Numbered from the stretch's first letter, positions 1 to 8,041 are shown. The stretch: DNA of 64,000 nt from Mameliella sp. CS4 (GCF_019392335.1 NZ_JAHXRQ010000007.1:147470-211469); one strand, 5' to 3'. Notes: a model not told the origin generated them from the sequence alone. Numbers and translations are program-made.

Positions 1-23
1 GTGATAAAGACCTCTCTGTTCAT
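1..23 (-). CDS. Start of a probable thiolase (acetyl-CoA acyltransferase), cut by window edge
   Basis: The complement reads ATG at 23-21 and gives only seven residues, MNREVFI, before the window ends. That opening resembles PcaF/PaaJ-type beta-ketoadipyl-CoA thiolases, which commonly begin M-R-E-x-F-I-C-D. The ATG lies one base beyond the stop codon (TGA, 27-25) of the acyl-CoA ligase gene, so the two are almost certainly cotranscribed and translationally coupled. A thiolase next to an acyl-CoA ligase and an acyl-CoA dehydrogenase would make biochemical sense. The family call rests on seven residues plus context and is weak. Confidence 0.35.
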
Positions 24-24
24 C

Positions 25-2139
25 TCAAGCGGCATCGCCCTCTCCTTCCTGTTGGTCCGTTTTCAAGCGGATCAGCGCATCAGCCGCCACCGCCCGGTCG
101 GGCGTAACGATCAGCGGGTTGATCTCCAGTTCCTCGATCTCACCGGCATGGGCCGCGACGAAAGCCTGCACCGCCAGCACGGCCTCCACAACCGCCGTCT
201 CATCCGCCCCCGGCGCGCCGCGATAGCCCGCCAGCAGCGGCGCGATCCGCAGGCCGGCCAGTGCGTCACTCACATCCGCTGCGGTGACCGGCAACAACCG
301 CACCTGCGTGTCGCCCAGGATCTCGGTCCAGACACCACCCGCCCCCAGCGTCAGGACAAAACCATGCGCCGGATCGCGCATCACGCCCACCAGCAGTTCC
401 GCCACCGCGCCGCCGACCATGTCCTCGACCAGGTAGCCCCGCGCGCCCATGGCTTCGGCAGCCGCCCGCACCTCTTCGGCCGAGACCAGGTTCAGCTTCA
501 CCGCTCCGGCCTCGCTCTTGTGGGCAAAGCCTTCGCCCTTCAGCACCACCGGAAAGCCGATCCGCGCCGCCGCCGCCGCCGCCTCATCCGGCGTCCCAGC
601 CCGCGCGCTGCGCGGCACGATCAGGCCGCACGCCGCCAATGCCTGCTTGGCCTCGGCCTCCTGCACGACCTGCCCGGCTTCTTCTCTGTCCAAATACTCC
701 CGGGGGAGTCGACCGGAGGGAGACGGGGGCAGCGCCCCCTCTTCCCGCGCCAAAAGCACCGGCGCCGGGTCCACCGTGCGGCCCAGGAAGGCCGCCGCCG
801 CCAGCGCCTCCAGCGCCGCCGGCAGGTCACAAAGCGGCACAACCCCAAGCGCCACCAGCCGCGCGGCCAGATCCTCCGGCAGCGTCTCGACCAGGCTCGA
901 CAGCACCGCCAGCGGCACCGGCCCCCGTGCCTGCGCCACCGCCTCGATCACCGGTTCCCAATCCACCACCGAACAGCGGTCGGCGCGTGGAAAATCCAGC
1001 ACAACAACCCCGGCGCCCAGGTCCTCGCCTTGCGTCAGCCCGGCGAAACAGGCCGCCATCGCGGGCACGTCTCCCCAGATATAGGTGTGATAATCCAGCG
1101 GGTTGGCCAGCGCCACCTTCGGGCCCAGCGCCGCGCGCAGCGCCTCCCGTTGCGCGGCCCCCAAGGGCGGAAAACAGATGTCGTAGCCCAGCCCGGTGTC
1201 CGCCATCAGGCTCGCCTCGCCCCCCGAACAAGAGGCCGAGACCAGCCGGTTCGACGCCAGTGGCCCTGCCACGTGGAGAATCTTCAAACATTCCAGCAGC
1301 GCGGACAACGAAGAAACCTGCGCCACGCCGATCCGCTGCAGAAAGGCCCGCGCGCCCGCATCGCTGCCGGTCAGCGAGGCGGTGTGCGACACCGCCGCCG
1401 CGCCCGCCTGATCCGAGGCCCCCAATTTCAGCGCCACGATGCGCTTGCCCAGGGCCCGCGCCCGAGCCGCCAGCGCCTCGAAGCCGCGAATATCCGCGAT
1501 CCCCTCGATATAGAGCCCCAGTGCCGTGATCCGCGGATCCTCCAACAGCGCCATGCCCAGCGCGCTCAGGTCCACCTGTGCCTGGTTGCCCACGGTTCCC
1601 AGAAAGCCAATCGGCAGGCCACGCCGCTGCATCGTCAGGTTCAGCGCCACGTTGGAGCTTTGCGAGAGGATCGCCACGCCGCGCGCCACCGGCACCAGTC
1701 CGTGCTGGTCGGGCCAGAGCGCGACCCGGTCCAATGCGTTCAGCATCCCGTAGCAATTCGGCCCCAGCACCGGCATGTCCCCCGCCGCCGCCAAAAGCGC
1801 CGTCTGCATATCCACGCCATCCGCCAGTTCGGCCTGCGCCTCGGCAAAGCCTGAGGCAAAACAGATCGCCCCGCCGGCGCCTGCCGCCGACAGCACCCGC
1901 ACCGCCTCGACCGTGGCCGCCCGGTTGATGCCGATATAGACCGCATCCGGGGCCTGCGGCAGGTCCTCGATCCGCGCGAACGCGGGCACCCCGCCCACTT
2001 CGGCGCGCGTCGGATGCACCGGCCAGACCGGCCCGTCAAAGCCCATCCTGCGGCACTCTCGGATGACATTCGCACACCACGCCCCGCCGCCGATCACGGC
2101 GATGGAGCGCGGGCGCAGAAGGCGGGACAGGTCAGCCAT
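25..2139 (-). CDS. NDP-forming acyl-CoA ligase (acetate--CoA ligase/FerA-like family), with an embedded repeat
   Basis: This 704-residue protein has the fused architecture of NDP-forming acyl-CoA synthetases: a CoA-binding Rossmann domain (about 1-130), a succinyl-CoA ligase-like domain (about 150-450) and a C-terminal ATP-grasp domain (about 490-704). The SHTASLTGSD motif supplies the expected phospho-histidine at residue 252. The family makes acyl-CoA from an acid, CoA and ATP or GTP; members include acetyl-CoA and feruloyl-CoA synthetases, and the substrate cannot be told here. The gene lies 57 bases downstream of an acyl-CoA dehydrogenase on the same strand. Residues of about 461-487, in the interdomain linker, are encoded by a copy of the intergenic repeat family found elsewhere in the window, which reads through in frame. 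Confidence 0.85.
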   Translation of the reverse strand: MADLSRLLRPRSIAVIGGGAWCANVIRECRRMGFDGPVWPVHPTRAEVGGVPAFARIEDLPQAPDAVYIGINRAATVEAVRVLSAAGAGGAICFASGFAEAQAELADGVDMQTALLAAAGDMPVLGPNCYGMLNALDRVALWPDQHGLVPVARGVAILSQSSNVALNLTMQRRGLPIGFLGTVGNQAQVDLSALGMALLEDPRITALGLYIEGIADIRGFEALAARARALGKRIVALKLGASDQAGAAAVSHTASLTGSDAGARAFLQRIGVAQVSSLSALLECLKILHVAGPLASNRLVSASCSGGEASLMADTGLGYDICFPPLGAAQREALRAALGPKVALANPLDYHTYIWGDVPAMAACFAGLTQGEDLGAGVVVLDFPRADRCSVVDWEPVIEAVAQARGPVPLAVLSSLVETLPEDLAARLVALGVVPLCDLPAALEALAAAAFLGRTVDPAPVLLAREEGALPPSPSGRLPREYLDREEAGQVVQEAEAKQALAACGLIVPRSARAGTPDEAAAAAARIGFPVVLKGEGFAHKSEAGAVKLNLVSAEEVRAAAEAMGARGYLVEDMVGGAVAELLVGVMRDPAHGFVLTLGAGGVWTEILGDTQVRLLPVTAADVSDALAGLRIAPLLAGYRGAPGADETAVVEAVLAVQAFVAAHAGEIEELEINPLIVTPDRAVAADALIRLKTDQQEGEGDAA
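679..740 (-). repeat. Family A palindromic repeat inside a coding sequence
   Basis: On the minus strand this segment has the same parts as the intergenic copies elsewhere: a GGGGGCGCTGCCCCC hairpin, a C-rich spacer, CTCCCCCGGGAGTATTTGG and an AGAGAAGAA tail. Unlike the other copies, it lies within the acyl-CoA ligase gene and is translated as part of the linker between the ligase and ATP-grasp domains without breaking the frame. Confidence 0.75.
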
Positions 2140-2160
2140 GCGCTTGCCCTGTCCGCATCT

Positions 2161-2183
2161 GTAGGGCGGGGTTCCACCCCGCC
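2161..2183. repeat. Short palindromic repeat, GTAGGGCGGGG type
   Basis: GTAGGGCGGGG followed by a five-base loop and CCCCGCC forms a 7-bp perfect stem. Near-identical copies occur at 16374-16395 and 33201-33222, always between genes. Here it lies between the acyl-CoA dehydrogenase and acyl-CoA ligase genes. Confidence 0.7.
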
Positions 2184-2196
2184 ATCCCCGCCGCCA

Positions 2197-3357
2197 TCAC
2201 GCCCCCAGGGGGCGGAAGATCTCCCGCCCGATGATGTGGCGCTGGATCTCGCTGGTGCCGTCCCAGATCCGCTCCACCCGCGCATCGCGCCAGAAGCGTT
2301 CGATGGGGAAATCATCCATCAGCCCCATGCCGCCGAAGATCTGCAGGGTCGTGTCCGTCACCCGCGCCAACATCTCGGTCGCATAGACCTTGGCCGAGGC
2401 AATCTCGCGGTTCGACGGCAGGCCCTGGTCCAGACGCCAGGCCGCGGCCAGCGTCAGCCAGTCCGCCGCGTCGATCTCTGTCACCATGTCGGCGACCTGA
2501 AAGGACACCCCCTGGAACTTGGCAATCGCCTGGCCGAACTGCTTGCGCTGTGCCGCGTAGTCCACCGCCATGTCGAAACAGCGCCGCGCCCGGCCCACGG
2601 AAAAGGCGGCCACGGTCAGGCGTGTCGCGTAAAGCCAGGTGTTCATCACCTCGAATCCACCATCGACCTCGCCCAGCACCTGAGCCTCCGGCAGGCGGCA
2701 GTCGGTGAAGTCCAGGATGCAGTTCTGGTAGCCCCGGTGCGATACCGAAGTGTAGCCCGGGCGCACCTCGAACCCCGGATGGCCGCGATCCACCAGGAAA
2801 CAGGTGATCCGCTTTTTCGGCCCCTTCGGCGTCTCGTCCACCCCCGTTGCGATGAAGACGATAAAGAAATCCGCGTGATCGGCGCCGGAGATAAAGTGTT
2901 TCGTCCCGTTCACCAGCCAGTCGCCGCCCTGCCGCTGGGCGGTGCATTTCATGCCGCGCACATCGCTGCCCGCCTCCGGTTCCGTCATGGCCAGCGCATC
3001 CATCCGCTCGCCTCGTACCGCGGGCAGCAGGTAGCGGTCGCGCTGATCGCCCTCGCAGGCCATCAGGATGTTCTGCGGACGGCCAAAGAAATGCGTCAGC
3101 GCCATGCTGCCGCGCCCAAGCTCGCGCTCGACCAGCGTGAAATCCAGATGCGACAGCCCGGCACCACCCACCTCCTCTGGGAAATTGCAGGCGTAAAAGC
3201 CAAGGTCGATGACCTTGCGCTTGATCTCTTCGCCCAGACCCGGCGGCACCTCGCCTGTGCGCTCGACCTCGGCCTCGTGCGGATAGATCTCCTTTTCGAC
3301 AAAGCTGCGCACCGTGGAGACGATCATCTCCTGCTCGTCGCTCAATCCGAACTGCAT
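2197..3357 (-). CDS. Acyl-CoA dehydrogenase family protein
   Basis: At 386 residues the protein has the standard length of FAD-dependent acyl-CoA dehydrogenases, which oxidise acyl-CoA to 2-enoyl-CoA and pass electrons to ETF. The MTEPEAGSD flavin/substrate motif (about residue 130), the RKQFG-type signature (AAQRKQFGQ) and the C-terminal GTSEIQRHIIGRE segment are all present. One oddity is the residue before GTSEIQ: the usual catalytic glutamate (YEGT) is an aspartate here (WDGT, residue 366). It could still be active, could use a base elsewhere as isovaleryl-CoA dehydrogenases do, or could be weakened. It is transcribed towards the acyl-CoA ligase, so together with the edge gene it may form an acyl side-chain degradation operon. 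Confidence 0.88.
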   Translation of the reverse strand: MQFGLSDEQEMIVSTVRSFVEKEIYPHEAEVERTGEVPPGLGEEIKRKVIDLGFYACNFPEEVGGAGLSHLDFTLVERELGRGSMALTHFFGRPQNILMACEGDQRDRYLLPAVRGERMDALAMTEPEAGSDVRGMKCTAQRQGGDWLVNGTKHFISGADHADFFIVFIATGVDETPKGPKKRITCFLVDRGHPGFEVRPGYTSVSHRGYQNCILDFTDCRLPEAQVLGEVDGGFEVMNTWLYATRLTVAAFSVGRARRCFDMAVDYAAQRKQFGQAIAKFQGVSFQVADMVTEIDAADWLTLAAAWRLDQGLPSNREIASAKVYATEMLARVTDTTLQIFGGMGLMDDFPIERFWRDARVERIWDGTSEIQRHIIGREIFRPLGA

Positions 3358-3488
3358 CGCGCCCTCCCTGCTTTGGCCCCATCCAAGTCGAGTTTGGCGC
3401 GAGCCTCAAACCGAAAACGCCCGATCCTCTCCTGAATGCGACAAAGCCTGCGAAGACCTCTTGCCTTGACGCGACGTCCATTGGCAAA

Positions 3489-3498
3489 TGGTATACCA
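3489..3498. promoter_or_regulatory. GntR-type operator TGGTATACCA (site 1)
   Basis: A perfect 10-bp palindrome in AT-rich flanks (AAATGGTATACCAAAT). Its centre is 26 bases upstream of the transketolase start, a position that suits a repressor site. Five further exact copies and one single-mismatch copy occur upstream of other genes in the island. Confidence 0.75.
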
Positions 3499-3519
3499 AA
3501 TCGGACGAGGGAGGAGACC

Positions 3520-4371
3520 ATGTCCACCGAAACGCAACACGCGGGCACCAATGTCAGCCTCGCGCGCAGGGCCTGGTCCATCCGGCGGCTGGCGCTACGC
3601 ATGGCCGAGGTGCAGGGACAGGGCTATATCGGGCAAGCGCTTGGCGTGGCCGACGTTCTGGCCGTCAGCTATTTCCACGCGCTGAATTACCGTCCGGGCC
3701 AGCCGGAATGGGAAGGGCGCGACCGGTTCTACCTGTCGATCGGCCACTACGCGATCGCGCTCTATTCCGCGATGATCGAGGCCGGCATCCTGCCCGAGAA
3801 CGAGCTGGAAACCTATGGCATGGACGACAGCCGCATGCCCATGTCGGGCATGGCCGCCTATACCCCGGGGATGGAGATCACCGGCGGCTCGCTGGGCCAT
3901 GGCCTTGGCATCGCCGTGGGCGCGGCGCTGGGGCTGAAGCGCAAGCAGAACCCGGCCTTCGTCTACAACATGATGTCGGACGGCGAACTGGGCGAGGGAT
4001 CCACTTGGGAGGCGGTGATGGCGGCCAGCGCCCACAGCCTCGACAACCTGATCTGCGTGGTCGACTTCAATGACCAGCAGGCCGACGGGCCAACAACGCA
4101 GGCCTTGGCCAAGGGCGACGAAGCGCCGAAATGGGCCGCCTTCGGCTGGCACGCGCAAGAGGTGGACGGCAACGACCTGGACGCACTGGTGGCAGCCTTC
4201 GACACTGCCCGCAATCTTGCCGACCCGCGCCCCCGCGTCATCATCTGCAAGACCCAGATGTGCAAGGGCGTGCCCTTTCTCGAGGACCGCGAGATCACCC
4301 ATTTCGTCCGCGTGGACCCGTCCGAATGGGCCCGCGCCATCGCCATCCTCGACGACACCATCCCGGCCTGA
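3520..4371 (+). CDS. Transketolase, N-terminal (TPP-binding) subunit
   Basis: This 283-residue protein corresponds to the thiamine-diphosphate-binding half of transketolase. It shows a GSLGHGLGIAVG segment (about 122-133) and the TPP/Mg motif starting SDGELGEG and ending in an FND block. The ATG at 3520 has a strong GGGAGGAG ribosome-binding site eight bases upstream, and the reading frame upstream of it lacks transketolase similarity. The C-terminal half is a separate gene beginning 25 bases downstream, so the pair should assemble into a two-subunit enzyme that moves two-carbon ketol units. Split transketolases often act in dedicated catabolic routes, such as those for branched or acid sugars, rather than in the core pentose phosphate pathway. 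The operator at 3489-3498 suggests control by the local GntR regulator. Confidence 0.9.
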   Translation: MSTETQHAGTNVSLARRAWSIRRLALRMAEVQGQGYIGQALGVADVLAVSYFHALNYRPGQPEWEGRDRFYLSIGHYAIALYSAMIEAGILPENELETYGMDDSRMPMSGMAAYTPGMEITGGSLGHGLGIAVGAALGLKRKQNPAFVYNMMSDGELGEGSTWEAVMAASAHSLDNLICVVDFNDQQADGPTTQALAKGDEAPKWAAFGWHAQEVDGNDLDALVAAFDTARNLADPRPRVIICKTQMCKGVPFLEDREITHFVRVDPSEWARAIAILDDTIPA

Positions 4372-4396
4372 GCCCGGCCTGACACGGAGCAGCCCC

Positions 4397-5452
4397 ATGC
4401 ACGACGCCCCCATCGGCCCGACCTCGCGCCGCAAATCGAAATACACCCCCCGCGCCGTCCCCGTCTCCGAGGACGGAGAGCGCCTGACCACCTCCGCCAT
4501 GATCGCCTCGCTGGATGCCGAGGGCCGCGACACCGTCGCCGCCCCCTTCGGCAACGCGCTCTGCGACCTGGCCGCGAAACGCGACGACATCGTCGGCCTG
4601 ACGGCGGACCTGTCGAAATACACCGACCTGCATGTCTTCGCCGAGGCCTACCCCGACCGGTTCTACCAGATGGGCATGGCCGAACAGGTGATGATCTCTG
4701 CCGCCGCCGGCCTCGCGCGCGAAGGGTTCACGCCTTTCGCCACCACCTACGCGGTCTTCGCCTCGCGCCGCGCCTATGACTTCATCATCATGGCGATTGC
4801 CGAGGAAAACCTGCCGGTGAAAATCGTCTGCGCCCTGCCCGGCCTGACCACCGGCTACGGCCCCAGCCACCAGGCGACAGAGGATCTGGCGATCTTTCGC
4901 GGCATGCCCAACCTGACCATCGTCGATCCCTGCGACGCGACAGAGATCACCCAGGCGACCCATGCCATCGCCGATTTTCCCGGCCCGGTCTACATGCGCC
5001 TGCTGCGCGGAAAGGTGCCCGACGTGCTGGGCGAATACGGCTACAAGTTCCAGCTGGGCAAGGCGCAGGTGATCCACGGCGGCAACGACGTGCTCTTCAT
5101 CTCGACCGGCTTCATGACCATGCGGGCGCTGGATGCTGCCAAGGCGTTGAAGGCCGAGGGCACCGATTGCGCCGTGCTGCATGTACCCACGCTGAAACCG
5201 CTCGACAGCGAAACCATTCGCGCCGAGGCGGCAAAGACCGGACGCCTTGTCGTCACGCTGGAAAACCACACCATCACCGGCGGGTTGGGCGAGGCAGTGG
5301 CCGCGGACCTCATGCGTGCCGGCATCCATCCCGCTTTCGACAGCATCGCGCTTCCGGACGAGTTCCTCGACGCCGGCGCCCTGCCCACCTTACACGATCA
5401 ATACGGGCTCTCCGTCAAATCCATCACGGACCGGGTGAAATCGCGGCTCTGA
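4397..5452 (+). CDS. Transketolase, C-terminal (pyrimidine-binding) subunit
   Basis: The 351-residue product is the partner of the preceding gene. It has the pyrimidine-binding domain with the catalytic glutamate in GMAEQVM, the substrate-facing histidine in GPSHQATEDLA, and a C-terminal transketolase domain ending about residue 345. An extra N-terminal stretch of about 30 mostly polar residues precedes the conserved fold. The ATG at 4397 was chosen because it begins the first stretch that is not a shadow of the upstream gene; a GGAGC sequence lies shortly before it. The enzyme moves glycolaldehyde units between sugar phosphates. The actual donor and acceptor are not visible from the sequence. 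Confidence 0.9.
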   Translation: MHDAPIGPTSRRKSKYTPRAVPVSEDGERLTTSAMIASLDAEGRDTVAAPFGNALCDLAAKRDDIVGLTADLSKYTDLHVFAEAYPDRFYQMGMAEQVMISAAAGLAREGFTPFATTYAVFASRRAYDFIIMAIAEENLPVKIVCALPGLTTGYGPSHQATEDLAIFRGMPNLTIVDPCDATEITQATHAIADFPGPVYMRLLRGKVPDVLGEYGYKFQLGKAQVIHGGNDVLFISTGFMTMRALDAAKALKAEGTDCAVLHVPTLKPLDSETIRAEAAKTGRLVVTLENHTITGGLGEAVAADLMRAGIHPAFDSIALPDEFLDAGALPTLHDQYGLSVKSITDRVKSRL

Positions 5453-5459
5453 CCCGCTG

Positions 5460-5537
5460 TTTCTTTGGGCCTTCAAATACCTCCGGGGGGAGGTGCCCTG
5501 GCACCTCGGGGGCAGCGCCCCCTCCCCGGTCTCAAAA
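5460..5537 (-). repeat. Family A palindromic repeat
   Basis: On the minus strand a GGGGGCGCTGCCCCC hairpin is followed by a second inverted repeat (GAGGTGCC..GGCACCTC), then CCGGAGGTATTTGAAGG and CCCAAAGAAA. It fills the space between the transketolase and SDR genes. Confidence 0.75.
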
Positions 5538-5551
5538 TAAGGATCCGCCGC

Positions 5552-6304
5552 ATGCTTCTGAAAGACCGCACCGCCATCATCACCGGCGCCGCCAGCCCCC
5601 GGGGTCTTGGCAAGGCCACGGCCCAGCTCTTTGCCGAACACGGCGCCCGCGTCGCCATCCTCGACCTCGACGGAGAGGCCGCACGCGCCGCTGCCGCCGG
5701 CCTGCCGGGCGAAGGGCACGTTGGTCTGGCCTGCGACGTCACCAGCAAGCCGCAATGCGAGGCGGCAGCCAAGGCCGCCATCGACGGACTGGGCCAGGTC
5801 GACATCCTGGTCAACAACGCCGGCATCACCCAGCCTCTCAAACTGATGCAGATCGAGCCGCAGAACTACGAGGCCGTCACCGACGTGAACCTGCGCGGCA
5901 CGCTCTACATGAGCCAGGCCCTGATCCCGCACATGCGCAACCGCAAGACCGGCTCCATCGTCAATATCTCGTCCGTGTCGGCCCAGCGCGGCGGCGGCAT
6001 CTTCGGCGGGCCGCACTACTCGGCGGCCAAGGCGGGCATCCTCGGGCTGACCAAGGCGATGGCCCGTGAACTGGCGCCCGACGGCATCCGCTCGAACGCG
6101 ATCTGCCCGGGGTTCATCGCAACGGACATCACCGGCAGTGCACTGACGGACGAGATGATGGAGCAGATCCTGTCGGGCATCCCGATGGGCCGCGCGGGTC
6201 AGGCCAGCGACGTGGCCGGCTGCTGCCTGTTCCTGGCGTCGGACCTGTCGGCCTATGTCACGGGCTCCGAGGTGGACGTGAACGGTGGGTCGCTGATCCA
6301 CTGA
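5552..6304 (+). CDS. SDR-family NAD(P)-dependent oxidoreductase
   Basis: A classical short-chain dehydrogenase of 250 residues. The nucleotide motif is TGAASPRGLG (residues about 10-19), an insertion-bearing variant of TGxxxGxG; NNAG, the catalytic serine segment (SSVSAQRGG) and YSAAK (Y about 157) are intact. It probably oxidises or reduces a sugar, sugar alcohol or sugar acid, because it follows the split transketolase and ends against a GntR/FAH operon. The ATG at 5552 begins the SDR fold directly after a family A repeat, with an AAGGA-like ribosome-binding site in the repeat's edge. Substrate unknown. Confidence 0.85.
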   Translation: MLLKDRTAIITGAASPRGLGKATAQLFAEHGARVAILDLDGEAARAAAAGLPGEGHVGLACDVTSKPQCEAAAKAAIDGLGQVDILVNNAGITQPLKLMQIEPQNYEAVTDVNLRGTLYMSQALIPHMRNRKTGSIVNISSVSAQRGGGIFGGPHYSAAKAGILGLTKAMARELAPDGIRSNAICPGFIATDITGSALTDEMMEQILSGIPMGRAGQASDVAGCCLFLASDLSAYVTGSEVDVNGGSLIH

Positions 6305-6309
6305 AAAAG

Positions 6310-6379
6310 AAAGGGCCTTCAAAGGCCCTTTCGCAACGCTTTTTCAAAAGCGTTTCCAAGCGGCTTCAAAGCCGCTTGG
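6310..6379. terminator. Cluster of three TTCAAA-type hairpins between convergent genes
   Basis: Three consecutive perfect hairpins: AAAGGGCC/GGCCCTTT around TTCAAA (6310-6331), AACGCTTTT/AAAAGCGTT (6335-6354) and CCAAGCGGC/GCCGCTTGG around TTCAAA (6356-6379). They lie between the SDR and the FAH gene, which converge, so a bidirectional terminator is likely. The stems end in A/T runs on both strands. A related hairpin group occurs at 14429-14479. Confidence 0.65.
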
Positions 6380-6389
6380 TTGCCCCGGT

Positions 6390-7235
6390 TCATCCGGCGG
6401 CGACAGTTTCCTGGCGCTGTTCGCCCAAGCCTTCGACGCGCACTTCCATCACGTCACCCGGCTTCAGGAAGCGCTGCGGCTTCATGCCCATGCCCACGCC
6501 CGAGGGGGTACCCGTCGCGATGATGTCACCCGGCTGCAGCATCATGAACTGCGACATGTAGGAAATGATCTCGGCCACGCCAAAGATCATGTCCGAGGTA
6601 TCGCTGTCCTGCACCGTCTCACCGTTCAGATCCAGCGAGAGTTTCAGCGCCTGCGGGTCCGGCACCTCGTCCGCCGTGACCAGCCAGGGACCGGTGGGGC
6701 CGAAGGTCGGGGCCGACTTGCCCTTGACCCACTGGCCACCCTTCTCGATCTGGAATTCCCGCTCGCTCATGTCGTTGATGACGCAGTAGCCCGCGACATG
6801 GCTCAGCGCATCCGCCTCGCTGACGTAGGACGCCGCCTTGCCGATCACCACGCCCAGTTCGACCTCCCAGTCGGTTTTCACCGAATTGCGCGGGATCACC
6901 ACCGGATCATAAGGGCCCGACAGTGCCGAGGAGGCCTTGGAGAAGAGGATCGGCTCTTTCGGCGGCTGCGACCCTGTTTCGGCGGCGTGCTTGGCATAGT
7001 TCAGCCCGATGCAGAAAAAGTTGGGCACCGAGGCCAGGCAGGACCCGATCCGCCCCGGCTCGGCCACCAGCGGCAGGCTAGCGGGATCGATGGCGCGCAG
7101 CGCCTCCAGCGCCTCCAGCGAGACCGTGGCACCGGCGAAATCCGCCACGTGGGCCGACAGGTCACGCACCTGGCCGTCGCTGTCCAGCATCCCGGGCTTT
7201 TCCTGGCCCGCCGGGCCAAAACGCAGTAGTTTCAT
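6390..7235 (-). CDS. Fumarylacetoacetate hydrolase (FAH)-family protein
   Basis: The 281-residue protein belongs to the FAH family, whose members cleave or hydrate 2,4-diketo or 2-keto-3-deoxy acids with a divalent metal. The DWEVELGVVIG motif carries the metal-binding glutamates, and the NDMSEREFQ, KGKSAPTFGPTGPW and GDIIATGTPSGVG segments are typical. Length and motifs fit 2,4-diketo-3-deoxy-L-fuconate/rhamnonate hydrolases, and the BDH2-like SDR at 15568 would fit the preceding step; this is inference. The ATG at 7235 begins the conserved start; 25 extra codons upstream are not family-like. It lies 46 bases downstream of the gntR gene on the same strand, so both are probably cotranscribed. 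Confidence 0.85.
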   Translation of the reverse strand: MKLLRFGPAGQEKPGMLDSDGQVRDLSAHVADFAGATVSLEALEALRAIDPASLPLVAEPGRIGSCLASVPNFFCIGLNYAKHAAETGSQPPKEPILFSKASSALSGPYDPVVIPRNSVKTDWEVELGVVIGKAASYVSEADALSHVAGYCVINDMSEREFQIEKGGQWVKGKSAPTFGPTGPWLVTADEVPDPQALKLSLDLNGETVQDSDTSDMIFGVAEIISYMSQFMMLQPGDIIATGTPSGVGMGMKPQRFLKPGDVMEVRVEGLGEQRQETVAAG

Positions 7236-7281
7236 TGACTTCCCAATCCTTGTTCCAGGGTCTTGCGTGTCGTCTGGCCGC

Positions 7282-7962
7282 TCATTCGACCGGTTCGGGC
7301 GCCTCGCCATCCTCGTCCTTCACGGACTCGAAGAAATCGGCCACGTTGACCAGCAGGTGATCCAGGTGCGCCTGGACCTGGGCCTGGGCGGTTTCGGCAT
7401 CGCGCGCCCGCAGCGCGGCAACGATCTCGGCATGTTGGCGCAGCACCCGCTCGCGCGAGCGTTTGCGGCTGGCCGATAGATACCGCGCCCGCCACAGACG
7501 CGCCAGCAAGGACTGGTGAACCTCTGCCAGCACGGGGTTGCCCGCCGCCCGCGCGATGGCGCGGTGAAAGCTCATGTCGATCTCGAAGATGTCCAGCATG
7601 TCGAGGCTGTCGTACAGTTCGGCCATGCGATCCGCGACCTCGGCGATGCTCTCGATCTCGGCGTCGCTGGCCCGTTCACAGGTCAACCGCGCCGACAGCA
7701 CCTCGAGCGCGGACATGACCTCGATGTTGTCCGCCACTTCCTCGAAGCTGGGCTTGGCCACGATCGGCGAGCGCGCCGGGCGCAGCTGCACCAGCCCCTC
7801 TTTCGCCAGGATCCGAATCGCCTCTCGCAGGGGTGTGCGGCTGACGCCGAGTTCGGCGGCATGGTCGCGTTCCTTGACCGCGGTCCCCGGCGGCAGCACC
7901 CCGCGCAGAATGTCCCGGCGCAGCCGAGTCGCGATCTGTTCGGGCAGAGTCTCATCCGTCAT
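7282..7962 (-). CDS. GntR-family (FadR subfamily) transcriptional regulator
   Basis: The 226-residue protein has an N-terminal winged helix (about 8-75, with the ELGVSRTPLREAIRIL recognition region) and a C-terminal all-helical FCD ligand-binding domain (about 85-210) that retains the metal-binding D/H pattern (DMSFHRAI and a later QHAEIVAAL). The ATG at 7962 has a strong AGGGAGGTGAA ribosome-binding site. It is divergent from the TRAP operon. Two TGGTATACCA palindromes sit in the 201-bp divergent region, so the protein probably represses itself and the transporter. As the only GntR gene in the window, it is the best candidate for binding the other TGGTATACCA sites up to 30 kb away. Confidence 0.92.
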   Translation of the reverse strand: MTDETLPEQIATRLRRDILRGVLPPGTAVKERDHAAELGVSRTPLREAIRILAKEGLVQLRPARSPIVAKPSFEEVADNIEVMSALEVLSARLTCERASDAEIESIAEVADRMAELYDSLDMLDIFEIDMSFHRAIARAAGNPVLAEVHQSLLARLWRARYLSASRKRSRERVLRQHAEIVAALRARDAETAQAQVQAHLDHLLVNVADFFESVKDEDGEAPEPVE

Positions 7963-8031
7963 GGCGCAGTTCACCTCCCTGAATCCGCACCTTTTTTCCA
8001 CCCGGAAGGGCGGCCTCCCATGAAGCAAATT

Positions 8032-8041
8032 TGGTATACCA
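8032..8041. promoter_or_regulatory. GntR-type operator TGGTATACCA (site 2)
   Basis: Perfect palindrome with AT-rich flanks (AATTTGGTATACCAAAAA). Its centre is about 74 bases upstream of the gntR start. It is paired with site 3, 58 bp away centre to centre, which could allow a repression loop across the divergent promoters. Confidence 0.8.

Noticed and set aside
1..1854. A 617-codon plus-strand open frame opposite the acyl-CoA ligase gene
   Set aside because: It is antisense to a clear enzyme gene, rich in Arg/His/Gln/Pro, without family motifs, and results from the high-GC codon pattern.
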